NCBI GenBank assembly: GCA_022447545.1
Contig: JAKVBI010000007.1
Location: forward strand, 116,606 to 153,621
Reading direction: 5' to 3'
DNA: 37,016 nt
From: Myxococcota bacterium
GTDB lineage: Bacteria > Myxococcota_A > UBA9160 > SMWR01
Within the stretch, counting starts at the first letter, position 1. Every line of letters begins with the position of its first letter. Positions 25,981-35,126 of the stretch are shown here, one piece after another. Both the position numbers and the translations under genes were made by a program. The notes beneath the pieces were generated by a model. That model was not told the origin of the DNA, made no database searches, and saw nothing but the letters and a program-made list of their open reading frames with translations.

Positions 25981-26382
25981 TTGATCCCCTCACCCGGGGA
26001 CGCTTGGCCTAACCACGCGGTTTTACGCACCTTCCTGGCAGAAATTCTGGGACGCATCGGCCAGAAGCCGCGCATGGGTCTCAACGTCGACGATCGCGAG
26101 CCACGGTTCCGTGCCTCGACCGCCCTGCGCCATGCGTCGAGATCGGCCTCATCCTCTTCGGGATTCAACCTCCCAAGGACCTTCTAGAGAAGGCTCGAGA
26201 TCGGCGCTCGATATATCGCTTTGGGGTGCTTCGGGGTAGAATCGACGATCCCTTCGGGAGCCGAGCTCTCGCTCGGGCCAACGTTAGAGACAAGCCAGCA
26301 TGAAGAGCGGCTTCCCTCCAGAGGGAGGCATATCGGGTATCGCTCGACCGCGCAGGCAATTCAAGGGTGAGGACTAGAATTC
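25981..26382. other. Divergent intergenic region with small palindromes
   Basis: This region lies between the BVMO (minus) and SDR (plus). It holds CGATATATCG at about 26211-26220, a TCCCTTCGGGA hairpin at about 26249-26259 and CCGAGC-TCTC-GCTCGG at 26261-26276. Any could be an operator or leader structure, but no known motif is recognised. Minus-strand frames here are short (36 codons from 26133, or an 84-codon TTG-start frame overlapping the BVMO start) and are not called. Confidence 0.4.
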
Positions 26383-27174
26383 GTGAGCTTTGAGATCGAC
26401 CTTTCCGGGCGCTGTGCTCTGGTGACGGGTGCCGGCCAACACATCGGCCGAGCGATCGCGTTGGCGCTCGCCCAAACCGGAGCGAAGGTGGCAGTCAATG
26501 ACATCGTCGCCGAGCGAGCCGCGAGCGTCGTTGACGAAATCCAGCAAGCGGGCGGCCAGGGCGTGGCCGCAGTATTCGATGTAACGAACCCGACCGATGT
26601 GAAGCAAAGCATCGAGAACCTGGCTCCGGATGTGCTCGTCAACAACGTCGGAAACACTGGGGCCGGGAACCCCCCTGGTGAGACCATCATGCCATTTTCT
26701 CATTTCACGAAATCTGACCCCGCGGAATGGAACGCAATGTTCGCCGTCAACCTGTTTGGTGTCCTGAACTGCACCCATGCAGCCGTACCCGCGATGACCG
26801 AGCGAAACTGGGGACGGGTCATCACCATCATCTCGGACGCAGCTCGTGTGCCCGAGCGACGGATGGCCACCTATGCCGCAGCCAAGGCGGGAGCCGCCGG
26901 TTTCTCCCGAGCACTTGCTGCCGAGGTGGGACGTATGGGGATCACTGTGAACTGTGTTTCGCTCGGGACCATCGAATCTGAACACGTTCAAAAGGCTCGA
27001 GAAGAGTCACCTGATGCTGAACGAGATCGCAAACTGCTGCGGGCATACCTAGCGCCCAGACTCGGACGTCCCGAGGATCCGGCCTCTCTCGTGGTTTTCC
27101 TTGCGAGCCCTCTGGCGGACTGGATCACTGGGCAAACTTATCCGGTCAACGGCGGTTACTCGACAGCTCTCTAG
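26383..27174 (+). CDS. Short-chain dehydrogenase/reductase
   Basis: A classical SDR of 263 residues: NAD(P)-binding TGAGQHIG (15-22), NNVG (87-90, usually NNAG), catalytic Ser in IISDAA (S151) and YAAAK (Y164, K168), and a C-terminal PVNGGYS end. It probably interconverts an alcohol and a ketone. The start is GTG 26383, consistent with the family N-terminus FDLSGRCALVTGAG. The 75-base gap to the CaiB gene on the same strand suggests an SDR-CaiB operon, opposite the BVMO. Together these would convert alcohol to ketone to ester/lactone (inference). Confidence 0.93.
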   Translation: MSFEIDLSGRCALVTGAGQHIGRAIALALAQTGAKVAVNDIVAERAASVVDEIQQAGGQGVAAVFDVTNPTDVKQSIENLAPDVLVNNVGNTGAGNPPGETIMPFSHFTKSDPAEWNAMFAVNLFGVLNCTHAAVPAMTERNWGRVITIISDAARVPERRMATYAAAKAGAAGFSRALAAEVGRMGITVNCVSLGTIESEHVQKAREESPDAERDRKLLRAYLAPRLGRPEDPASLVVFLASPLADWITGQTYPVNGGYSTAL

Positions 27175-27249
27175 TCGACCGCCCACGCAGTTCTTCCCAC
27201 CACGGCTTTCCACCCATTCAATCCACCCATCAGAGGTCACAGCCGAATC

Positions 27250-28371
27250 ATGGAATTGAAACCCCTCGAAGGCATACGAGTTCTCGATCTCACATTCCTT
27301 CCGCCTGGCGGCTATTGCACAGTGCAGCTTGCGGATCTTGGTGCTGACGTCATTCGGATTGAATCACCCACGCTCGCTGGGAAGCCCAGCCTCGTCATCG
27401 GCGAAATGGGGCTCAGCCGCGGCAAGCGCTCCATCACACTCGATCAACGCCATGAGAGAGGCAACGAGGTCCTGAGCCGCCTGGTGATGTCGGCGGACGT
27501 GCTGGTCGAAAACATGATGCCCGGCCGCATGGAAGCCAGAGGTTTCGGCTACCCCCAAGCACGTGATGCCGGGTCGAAAATCATCTGGTGCTCGATCACG
27601 GGTTTTGGCCAAGACGGGCCCTACGCGGACGGCGCAGGACATGACATCTCCTACGCGGGGCACTCGGGCCTGCTGAGCATTTTAGCGAGAGGGTTACCAT
27701 GGAATCCCGCGGCAATGCTCTCGGTCCCGATTGGAGCGATGATGGCCACCACCGGCGTGCTCGCAGCACTGGCTGAACGATCCAAAACAGGAGAAGGCTG
27801 TCAATTGGACATCAGCCTTGCGGACGCGACGAGTTGGTTGCACGCGGGAAACACGAGTGCTCTCACAGACACACCGTTTCAGATTCCCGAGAGTCCCGAC
27901 CGGCGCATGTATGTTTGCGGGGATGGTCGCTACGTGAGCGTCGCCGCGGCAGAGCCGCGAACCTGGGCCGCTCTATGCAAGGGACTCGAAGCTTCGGACC
28001 TGGAAGACAAACTGCGTGCCACCGGCGAAGAGGCCGCAAAAGTCGCAGAGCGAATCTCAGCGATTTTCCTGAAGCGCAGCGCTGCCGACTGGATCAAGCA
28101 TCTCGGCCCTCTCGGAGCCGCCGTGAACCCGGTCAACACTGGCCGAGAAGTCATCGACGATCCTCACAATCAGGCTCGAGGGACCTTCGTGGAAGTCGCG
28201 GGTCGTAACGTACCCGCCAACCCGATCCGTGTGGGCGGACCTGAGGGCACCCAGGCACACAGCGCCATCACGGAACCCCCCACGGTGGGCGAACACACCA
28301 CTGCCGTCCTCACCGATGCAGGGTTCAGCGCCGAAGAGATCGAACGGCTCCGAGCCGATGGCGTCGTCTAG
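27250..28371 (+). CDS. CaiB/BaiF family III CoA-transferase or racemase-like protein
   Basis: A 373-residue family III CoA-transferase fold: LEGIRVLDLT, GYCTVQLADLGADVIRIESP, GKRSITLD, VLVENMMPG and GHDISYAGHSG (H131, D132, as in alpha-methylacyl-CoA racemases). TGEGCQLDISLADA then follows. In my unaided alignment the catalytic Asp that sits 11 residues before the LAAL helix Gly is Ser158 here (MLSVPIG), so catalysis may differ or be lost. It is probably co-transcribed with the SDR. Normal roles are CoA transfer to an acid or racemisation of 2-methyl-acyl-CoA. Confidence 0.9.
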   Translation: MELKPLEGIRVLDLTFLPPGGYCTVQLADLGADVIRIESPTLAGKPSLVIGEMGLSRGKRSITLDQRHERGNEVLSRLVMSADVLVENMMPGRMEARGFGYPQARDAGSKIIWCSITGFGQDGPYADGAGHDISYAGHSGLLSILARGLPWNPAAMLSVPIGAMMATTGVLAALAERSKTGEGCQLDISLADATSWLHAGNTSALTDTPFQIPESPDRRMYVCGDGRYVSVAAAEPRTWAALCKGLEASDLEDKLRATGEEAAKVAERISAIFLKRSAADWIKHLGPLGAAVNPVNTGREVIDDPHNQARGTFVEVAGRNVPANPIRVGGPEGTQAHSAITEPPTVGEHTTAVLTDAGFSAEEIERLRADGVV

Positions 28372-28513
28372 GCCACCCAGCCACAATCAGACTGGCCTCT
28401 AGAGCGCCTGCGACATTCGACCATCGGTTCTCACCCTTTGGCGTTTCTGGTCCATTAATCCACCTGGCAACAGTCTCAATTTCCAACTGTCCGGTCCGGA
28501 TCGAACAAGAGCC

Positions 28514-29887
28514 TCAGACTCGATTCCAGGAAAACAAGTTCGTGCAGGTGTCGTCAGTGATCGCCTCAAAAAGAGACGACTCCTTCATCCGTTGCATGAG
28601 ATTGTCCCGATGCAAATCCCGCTGATCCGGAATGACCGGACACTTGACGCAGAAAGGCTCTCTCGGACCGCGGTCGGGAGGTGGGATCTTGTCAACGAGT
28701 TCTCGATATTGATCCGGGTTCGAAAACAAAGCCCGAGAGACCTTGAACAGAGAGTCGTTGAATGGATTCTGGTTTTCGAGAGTCGAAAACTCGAGACGGC
28801 GTCGATCAGAAGGAGCGCTGATACAGCACGGGAAGATCCGCCCTCCCGAGTCCATCACCATGCTCTTGTACAGCCACTCGCATCGGGTTTCCGTCGCCAC
28901 GGGTTCATACGCCCCCCCGTCTATATCTTCTTCGAACCGCTGAACCCATGACCTGCGAAAGTGATGATCGATGACCTCCGCGTCCAAATCTCCAAGGCAT
29001 GCCTCTTGATCGGCAATCTGCCGATCGCCGTCGTACTGGAAGCTCAGATATTCGACGGGGACATGTTCAGGAACCAGGACGCTCGGATCAAATTGATTGA
29101 CAGCATTTGGCCTGCAAATGCTGATCGCATTGAGTCCCAATTTCTCCGCCATCTCCTTCGCTGTATCGATCTCTTTCTGATTGTGCTCAAAAACCAGGAA
29201 TTGCCAGACAGAGAAAGGAGAATAGGCCCCCATCGCCCGCTTTGTCGAAACCAAGCGCTGAATATTCTCCAGTACTACATCCAAGTTTCCGCCTTTCCGG
29301 TACTTCTCATAATTCTCCTGACTCGCTCCATCAATGGAAAGAATCATGTACCAGAGGCCAGACGCGACGAGAGCATCCATGTCGATTCCCGGAACCGAAA
29401 AACTCGTGGACAAAGCGGTCGATATCCCAAACTGCCGAGCCCGTTGAATGAAACTAGGAGTGTGCTTATTCAACAGAGGTTCGCCGAAATTGCAAAACAT
29501 GATGCGAAACGCATAGGGACCGAAGTCATCGATGAAGCGACCGAAATTATTGGGCCTCAATAGACCTTTGGGCCAGATGTATTGCTTTCCGTCTGGCTCC
29601 TTCATGTGAACGCAACCCGGGCAGGAAAGCGGACATGCATTGGATGGATCTACATAGAGGGAAAGAGGACGGGACAGGACCGCAAGATGTCCGTGCTTGT
29701 ACTCATATTTCGCAACCAAGGCGTTGGATATTCGGAGGAACATCAGCTTTGCAGCAGTTTCACCGTGGCGTTCGGTGAACTCACCAAAGAAGCATTCATT
29801 CATTCGATCGATGGCTGCGAGATACTTGGGAAACGATTCGTAATCGGAAAAGTCCAAGAGCTCCGAAACGGTTCCGTCGAAATTCAT
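28514..29887 (-). CDS. Radical SAM protein with SPASM-like C-terminus
   Basis: A 457-residue radical SAM enzyme: CxxxCxxC for the SAM-binding 4Fe-4S cluster is CPLSCPGC (C85, C89, C92), followed by MFCNFGEPLL (the GGEP-type motif, here FGEP) and SIDGASQENYEKYRKGG. The C-terminal third has further Cys groups, CEWLYKSMVM, IFPCCISAP and FCVKCPVIPD, expected for an auxiliary cluster (SPASM). SPASM proteins modify peptides or sugars. No precursor-like peptide gene is seen beside it. ATG 29887 has GGA seven bases upstream; GTG 29905 is the longer alternative. The N-terminal ~80 residues precede the core and are not recognised. Base composition is a little more AT-rich than in the catabolic genes. 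Confidence 0.88.
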   Translation of the reverse strand: MNFDGTVSELLDFSDYESFPKYLAAIDRMNECFFGEFTERHGETAAKLMFLRISNALVAKYEYKHGHLAVLSRPLSLYVDPSNACPLSCPGCVHMKEPDGKQYIWPKGLLRPNNFGRFIDDFGPYAFRIMFCNFGEPLLNKHTPSFIQRARQFGISTALSTSFSVPGIDMDALVASGLWYMILSIDGASQENYEKYRKGGNLDVVLENIQRLVSTKRAMGAYSPFSVWQFLVFEHNQKEIDTAKEMAEKLGLNAISICRPNAVNQFDPSVLVPEHVPVEYLSFQYDGDRQIADQEACLGDLDAEVIDHHFRRSWVQRFEEDIDGGAYEPVATETRCEWLYKSMVMDSGGRIFPCCISAPSDRRRLEFSTLENQNPFNDSLFKVSRALFSNPDQYRELVDKIPPPDRGPREPFCVKCPVIPDQRDLHRDNLMQRMKESSLFEAITDDTCTNLFSWNRV

Positions 29888-29951
29888 CACAATTCCGTCA
29901 ATCACCCAGGTAGTGGAATCAGACCTGCCTATCGGTTCTTCTTGCGCTTAT

Positions 29952-30293
29952 TTAGCGCAGGCTGCCATGGTACCAAGCGAGTTGAATTCGATGCAAGATC
30001 ACTACACAGCGGCTGAGCACTTCGAGTCGTTGATCCGGTAATTTTCGCTCCGAAACTTCAAGTTCACATAGAATCACGAGCGAACTCCAGACCTCTAGGT
30101 CGTTTCCAATGGAGCCGTATCGAAAACCGAAGGCCCCTGGAATCAGTGCAAATGTTCCTTCTACGTTCGAGTCCGAAAGTAACCCATGACCAACACGATA
30201 AAGTAGTACGCTTGTTTTCGTGGGATCTTTCAGGGTCCGCAGTCGAACAATTTTCCACTGCACCAACAAATCCCCAAACCACCCCCGACTCAA
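29952..30293 (-). CDS. Possible hypothetical protein upstream of radical SAM gene
   Basis: A 113-codon frame 64 bases upstream of the radical SAM gene. It reads like protein in places (FALIPGAFGFRYGSIGNDL, VWSSLVILCELEVSERKL) but has only a TTG start and no ribosome site. No domain is recognised. If real it could be co-transcribed with the radical SAM gene. The rest of 29888-30400 shows no feature except the promoter region of the crotonase gene. Confidence 0.3.
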   Translation of the reverse strand: MSRGWFGDLLVQWKIVRLRTLKDPTKTSVLLYRVGHGLLSDSNVEGTFALIPGAFGFRYGSIGNDLEVWSSLVILCELEVSERKLPDQRLEVLSRCVVILHRIQLAWYHGSLR

Positions 30294-30400
30294 CGGGTGG
30301 CTGAGGTCTGCTTTTCCGAGAACCCAGTCGACAGTTCAACTTCCCTTTTCGTACGATCCACTGACACTTGGCTGAGTACTGTTTCTAAACGGAGGAACCG

Positions 30401-31150
30401 ATGACAGTCGTCGTCAATCAACGTGGTCCCGTTCTGATCATCACCCTTGGAAGGCCCGAAAAACGAAACGCCATCGACCCCGACACCGCTGCCGGCATCG
30501 ACCATGCACTCAATGAATTGGAAGATACGGAAGAACTGCTGGTAGGTGTCATCACGGGAGGACCATCACTGTTCTCCGCTGGCTCTGACCTCAAGCTGGG
30601 ATCTGGAGAACCCACCGAGCGTGGCGGCGAGTACGGGATGATCCGTCGCACAGCGCCCAAACCCATCATCGCCGCAGTAGAAGGCCTTGCATACGGTGGC
30701 GGGATGGAAATCGTGCTCGCCTGCGATCTGGTCGTCGCCAGTCGCAGCGCTCGATTTGGGCTACCCGAAATCAAGCGCGGACTGATTGCCGCCTATGGCG
30801 GAGTCTTTCGCGCCCCAAAAGCACTACCGCTCAACATCGCAAAGGAACTGGTTCTCACAGGCGACCCCATCTCCGCTGAGCGGGCAGCGCAATTTGGGCT
30901 CGTCAATCAACTGTGCCAGGATGGAGAGGCACTCGAAGCAGCCCTCGAACTAGCCGAGAGAGTGGCCATCAACGCACCGGTCTCGGTGCGCGAGAGCCTA
31001 CGGGTACTCGATGAATCCGCGGCCGAGAGCGAACAGGTGGGATGGGCACTGATGAACCAGGCGGTTCAAACCGTCTTCGAATCCGAGGATGCCCGAGAGG
31101 GCCGAGAAGCATTTCTCGAAAAGCGTGAACCCAGGTGGCGAGGTCGTTAG
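30401..31150 (+). CDS. Enoyl-CoA hydratase family protein with both catalytic Glu
   Basis: A 249-residue crotonase. The oxyanion-hole segment is SAGSDLK, and GLAYGGGMEIVLACD carries E103 and FGLPEIKRGL carries E123, the two Glu used by true enoyl-CoA hydratases. Unlike the other crotonase in the window, simple hydration of a trans-2-enoyl-CoA is therefore plausible. ATG 30401 is preceded by GGAGGA, a strong ribosome site. The esterase gene follows 146 bases later on the same strand. Confidence 0.93.
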   Translation: MTVVVNQRGPVLIITLGRPEKRNAIDPDTAAGIDHALNELEDTEELLVGVITGGPSLFSAGSDLKLGSGEPTERGGEYGMIRRTAPKPIIAAVEGLAYGGGMEIVLACDLVVASRSARFGLPEIKRGLIAAYGGVFRAPKALPLNIAKELVLTGDPISAERAAQFGLVNQLCQDGEALEAALELAERVAINAPVSVRESLRVLDESAAESEQVGWALMNQAVQTVFESEDAREGREAFLEKREPRWRGR

Positions 31151-31296
31151 GAGGAGCCGAGTCACATTGATGAAGCACAGATTCGTCGAAACTATGCCCC
31201 TCAATCCAGACTCCCATTTCGATTCTGTGGTAGAAGGGCCAATACACGAAGGCTCGTCAAATCAAAACCTCACAGATCCTGGAAGAGGAGAGAACC

Positions 31297-32268
31297 ATGA
31301 CCACAAAACCCAATGATCGCCATGCATCGGTGGATCCCGAGATCGCCGTGATACTCGCGCAATCACCTCTGGATCTGAGCACTCTCAATGACGAGTCACT
31401 TCCGGTTCACCGCACGGGCCTCATGAGTACCCCTCGCCCCGAGTTGTCTGACCGAGTCGAACGAATTGATCATCAAGTTCCGGAAAAAGATGGAGAACCG
31501 GCCCTCGCGATACGCGTTCACCGGCCGAAGGAAATTGACGAAACAAGAGGCTGCCTCTACTGGATACACGGTGGTGGTCTGGTCATGGGCAGCTACGAGA
31601 TGGAAGACGCGCGTTTCGATCGATGGTGCCAACTTTTCGGAATTGTTGGCGTCGCCATCGAATATCGATTGGCTCCGGAAACCCCCTACCCGGGCCCGAT
31701 TGAAGACTGCTACCGCGGGCTTGCCTGGGTTCACGAGAACGCAGGAGAGCTCGGCATCGATCCGGAGCGAATTGGCATTGGCGGTGCAAGCGCAGGGGGT
31801 GGCCTCGCCGCCTCGCTTGCCCTCCTCGCGAGGGACCGAGGAAAGTACGACATCGCATATCAGTTGCTCATCTACCCGATGCTGGATGACCGGCAGTGCA
31901 CACCTTCGAGCACCTGGGAGGTTCCGGTATGGCCTCCGTCTGCCAATCACTACGGATGGACCGCATATCTCGGAGAAGCGAAAGGCAGTCCCGATGTTTC
32001 TCCCTATGCATCTGCCGCGCGGGCAGAGAATCTCGCGAACCTTCCGCCAGCCCTCGTTACCGTGGGTTCCGTGGATGGTTTCGTCGACGAAGACATCGAC
32101 TTCGCCCTTCGGCTGAACCAAGCAGGCGTCGCTACGGAACTACACGTCTACCCGGGGGGCCCACACGGCTTCGACAGCATGGCCCCAAATTCCTTCGTGT
32201 CTGTCCGGGCTCGGCGCGACATGGAGGAGTGGTTGGGGCATCAGGTTGGAGCCGACAAACCGACCTGA
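31297..32268 (+). CDS. Alpha/beta hydrolase, hormone-sensitive-lipase (HSL) family esterase
   Basis: A 323-residue esterase: oxyanion motif HGGG (91-94), nucleophile Ser165 in GGASAGGG, acid Asp near VGSVDGFVDED (D260 or D264) and His290 in GGPHGFD. The ordering and EYRLAPETPYP segment are those of HSL/NlhH-type carboxylesterases. No signal peptide, so it is cytosolic. It would hydrolyse short or medium esters or lactones and could follow the BVMO step (inference). AGGAGAG just upstream of ATG 31297 fixes the start. Confidence 0.93.
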   Translation: MTTKPNDRHASVDPEIAVILAQSPLDLSTLNDESLPVHRTGLMSTPRPELSDRVERIDHQVPEKDGEPALAIRVHRPKEIDETRGCLYWIHGGGLVMGSYEMEDARFDRWCQLFGIVGVAIEYRLAPETPYPGPIEDCYRGLAWVHENAGELGIDPERIGIGGASAGGGLAASLALLARDRGKYDIAYQLLIYPMLDDRQCTPSSTWEVPVWPPSANHYGWTAYLGEAKGSPDVSPYASAARAENLANLPPALVTVGSVDGFVDEDIDFALRLNQAGVATELHVYPGGPHGFDSMAPNSFVSVRARRDMEEWLGHQVGADKPT

Positions 32269-32571
32269 CCTCTCCCCCTCACACCGTCAGATCCATGGCT
32301 TCCTGCCGTTGGCCGTGGCAGTTTTCCTGATGCACTGAAAGCCCTCGAGTAAATGAATTTCCATTGGGCGCACCAGACGTAGGGTACCGAGTGCCTACGC
32401 GTGGTATTCAGCCTGATCAAAATCTTCGATACCGAGGTGAGGGTTTGCCCAAGCCTCGCGTCTGACCACTCACCGAAATTTCACGGATCAGTACATCTCA
32501 TACGAATTTTTCGACACGATCCCACCAGCGCGGTCACTCACCTATCCGGTTCCATCGGAATGCGAGAAACC

Positions 32572-33030
32572 ATGCCGCGCAAACTTTTCACCAGACTTAG
32601 GTTTTCCTGTCTGCTGATCATCCTAGGGCTGGCCACCAGTGCAGAGGCCACCCTCGAGTTCAGTGAACCCGACAAATCCACTACGAATTCCAGTCTGATT
32701 GCAATTTCTCTAGATGCGCGGAAATCAGCCCTGAAAGCCAACCCCCTACGCGCTGATTTCAGCGGTTCCAACACCATCAGCGCACTCGATTTTTCGATTC
32801 TACGCGGGTGTCTCCTGGGCAGCGGAGCACCCGAGTGCATCCGGGCCGATCTGGATGGCAGTGGTTCAGTTGATGGTGATGATGTAATGCTGTTCAAGGT
32901 TGCGTTCTCTGAAATCGGAAAAACACCGAGCAGGCGATTGACACCCGTCCCCGAGCCAAGTTCGCTACTCCTGCTGGGTGCGGGCATGACAATTCTAAAC
33001 CGTGCCCGAAACGTCGCGCGCCGGACCTGA
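32572..33030 (+). CDS. PEP-CTERM protein with dockerin-like repeat pair
   Basis: A 152-residue exported protein. The signal peptide (CLLIILGLATSAEA) runs to about residue 26. Two dockerin-type calcium motifs follow, at ~62-80 (ADFSGSNTISALDFS) and ~93-110 (ADLDGSGSVDGDDVMLF). The C-terminus VPEPSSLLLLGAGMTILNR, then a basic end (RARNVARRT), is a PEP-CTERM sorting tail (PEP at 127-129). Such proteins are cleaved by an exosortase and released or anchored in the outer layer; no exosortase gene is in this window. ATG 32572 gives the best signal peptide; 32560 is an alternative. Confidence 0.85.
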   Translation: MPRKLFTRLRFSCLLIILGLATSAEATLEFSEPDKSTTNSSLIAISLDARKSALKANPLRADFSGSNTISALDFSILRGCLLGSGAPECIRADLDGSGSVDGDDVMLFKVAFSEIGKTPSRRLTPVPEPSSLLLLGAGMTILNRARNVARRT

Positions 33031-33222
33031 TCCACTGGAGCACGACCCCACCGGATTCTCCGCCCCACACGAAGGTCCGAGCAGAAGACGCTCTTGTAAG
33101 AGCAATCGCCTGCGAATCCATACCCCGCTCCAAAGCCAAGAGCTCCGGGTTGCCTGGGAGCGAACAGCGGGTCCCCATGATTTCGAATTCGATGAAGGGT
33201 TCGACCTCGGCGCTCGAGCCTC

Positions 33223-34704
33223 TCAGTCGAGTTTCATGCGCAGGACGCGGCCCTCACCCGCGTTGCGAGTGCGATCCGTCAAGTAAAGATTGTCACCACA
33301 AATCGCGACGCCGTTGGGACCAGTGAGACTTCCACCGTCGAGCTGCTGCTTTACGCCTCCGCCAATCCGATAGAGGCCACCCAACGGGGGGACGACCCCG
33401 AAGACACCTGCAAGCCCTTTTCGCGCATATTCCACCACGTAAAGATCACCGTTCGAAGCGTGGGCTAGATCGACTACGGTCGTAAAGCCACTTTGGTTGG
33501 TCGGATATTCAACGGCCCCCGTCGAAATGTCGTAGACGTTCGCGGAACCGGTGGCGAAGGGAAGACCCGTGAGTTCGCCCACCAAGCAGCCATCATCACT
33601 CCCCTCGACCGGACAGCTGATGCTGGTGGGAACTGGCTGTGACGGAATGGGACCGGCTGGGGGAAGGCCCGGGCCATCCGGAGGGCAACTGTCCTGGCCG
33701 CCAGGGAAGATCGCACTCAAATCAGGCATCGTCTGCATCTGGTCTGGAAAATTGCTGGCTACGACAGTAATTAGACCCGAGGCTTCGACTTCGAGAACCG
33801 AATTCGCCCCAGGGTCCACAACTTGAATGGCTTGCCCGCTGCGTGCTCTGAATGGATTCGAAGTATGGTCGTCCACAAAGGATTGAAGGCCGCAGCCTTC
33901 AGGGATTTTGCGACCGTCCGAGTTGTTCGCACGCTCGAATTCGGCCAAGTCAGCAATGATGTCACCATCTTCGTCAAGCAGTGTTCCGAATTTCGTGGCC
34001 GTGCTCGTAGTCAAACCATCCCGGATATCGGCGTTACTTGCCAAGCCCATCACGATGGCCATTTTGCCATTATCGAAAAAGGCGACATCATTGGGACCGT
34101 TTGCATCCAGGAAACCGCCTCCTTCATCAAATGCGGCGGAAGAGGGCAGCCCTTCGACGACCCGATCGTAACTCAAGTCTGGGTTGATTCGGCCCACTGC
34201 TCCGGTCTTCCCGATGAAAGCTGGACGACCATCGGCCGCGATGTAGAACTCATTCTCGGTAGAACCGCCCTTTCCAGCCTCGGCTACATAGACCAGGGCA
34301 GGATCCCCAGGCGGTGCACAGCTCAGGCCACGCGGACTTTCGAGATTGCGGACCAAGACTTCAAAGGTTCCTGTTGGAAAGCTCTCAACATAACTCAGCG
34401 ATCGGGTGAGGCTGGAGATCACCGATGAGGCGTGGTCGGAAGTCGCCCCACAAGCCTCGGCGTCAACACGGGTTTGTCTAACCGCTCGTCTATAGAGTCG
34501 TTTGAGTTGGCGTTCACACTTGAAACGTCTCGGATTTGAATCGACGATGGAAGCCGACAACTTGTTTCCGATGCAAACGGAAGCGTTGACGTTTGCCCAG
34601 GTGACACTCAATCGGCACCACTCGAGAGCATCCGCCCGAGCCACCGACGAGGAGAGAAAAATCAAGGGAACCGAGTAGACCAGGGCGCGAGAAAGAACGT
34701 TCAC
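33223..34704 (-). CDS. Secreted ScyD/ScyE-like beta-propeller protein
   Basis: A 493-residue exported protein with a signal peptide (MNVLSRALVYSVPLIFLSSS, then VARADA). About 90 residues with cysteines (WCRLSV, VCIGNK, KCERQL) precede a region like the ScyD/ScyE family: FEVLVRNLESPRGL, VYVAEAGKGG, NGPNDVAFFDNGK, and later TTVVDLAHASNGDLYVVEY and LTGPNGVAICGDNLYLTDR near the end. This NHL-like repeated blade pattern suggests a propeller. A Pro-rich linker lies in the middle. Start GTG 34704 with GGAGG five bases upstream. It has no sorting tail; the function is unknown, and ScyD/ScyE themselves act in scytonemin biosynthesis only in cyanobacteria. Confidence 0.8.
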   Translation of the reverse strand: MNVLSRALVYSVPLIFLSSSVARADALEWCRLSVTWANVNASVCIGNKLSASIVDSNPRRFKCERQLKRLYRRAVRQTRVDAEACGATSDHASSVISSLTRSLSYVESFPTGTFEVLVRNLESPRGLSCAPPGDPALVYVAEAGKGGSTENEFYIAADGRPAFIGKTGAVGRINPDLSYDRVVEGLPSSAAFDEGGGFLDANGPNDVAFFDNGKMAIVMGLASNADIRDGLTTSTATKFGTLLDEDGDIIADLAEFERANNSDGRKIPEGCGLQSFVDDHTSNPFRARSGQAIQVVDPGANSVLEVEASGLITVVASNFPDQMQTMPDLSAIFPGGQDSCPPDGPGLPPAGPIPSQPVPTSISCPVEGSDDGCLVGELTGLPFATGSANVYDISTGAVEYPTNQSGFTTVVDLAHASNGDLYVVEYARKGLAGVFGVVPPLGGLYRIGGGVKQQLDGGSLTGPNGVAICGDNLYLTDRTRNAGEGRVLRMKLD

Positions 34705-35126
34705 ATGAGCCTCCAGCTTGAAACAGCAAGTCGTCCCACCGCCGCGGGCCTATGAAAAATCGAGGTGGAAGCAGAGCAGTCACCCAAATCAAGTCGATTC
34801 AAGTATAGGTGCTCGATTACCGAAGTGCGCGAACAAGGAAAACCCGAGTGCCTCGAAACATCGGAAAGGCCAGAAAAAAGGGCAGCAAAACCGGACCGAA
34901 AGGCTCGTAACACCACGACAATTCGGGCTTCATCAACCCGGTATCCGCCGTGATCCCGCAATCATGAATTTCGAGGCGACTACCGTGGGCATGAGGTCGA
35001 TCACGAAACCCGTCCGCCCCGTCTCGAGCCGGAGCCAACGCGAAACGAGCGCTTGAACGCTGTCATGAACCCTTTGATCGCCACTGCTACGTTAACGCGC
35101 CAATCGATACAATGGAGCAGCGACCC
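34705..35126. other. Intergenic region, nothing firmly identified
   Basis: This divergent region separates the ScyD/ScyE-like gene (minus) from the fatty acid hydroxylase gene (plus) and should hold two promoters. No protein-like frame is visible. A small hairpin CGGG-loop-CCCG near 34924-34940 is not convincing as a terminator. Confidence 0.4.

Noticed and set aside
26023-26133. 36-codon minus-strand frame with a protein-like ending
   Set aside because: Too short, no ribosome site and overlapped by another frame with a different reading; cannot be separated from chance.
25917-26168. 84-codon minus-strand TTG-start frame overlapping the BVMO start
   Set aside because: Its start abuts GGGAGG with no spacer, it overlaps the BVMO start and the sequence turns Arg-rich, so it is not called.
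26261-26276. Hairpin CCGAGC/GCTCGG in the BVMO-SDR intergenic region
   Set aside because: Short GC stem with no T-tract and no known operator match; noted in the intergenic entry only.
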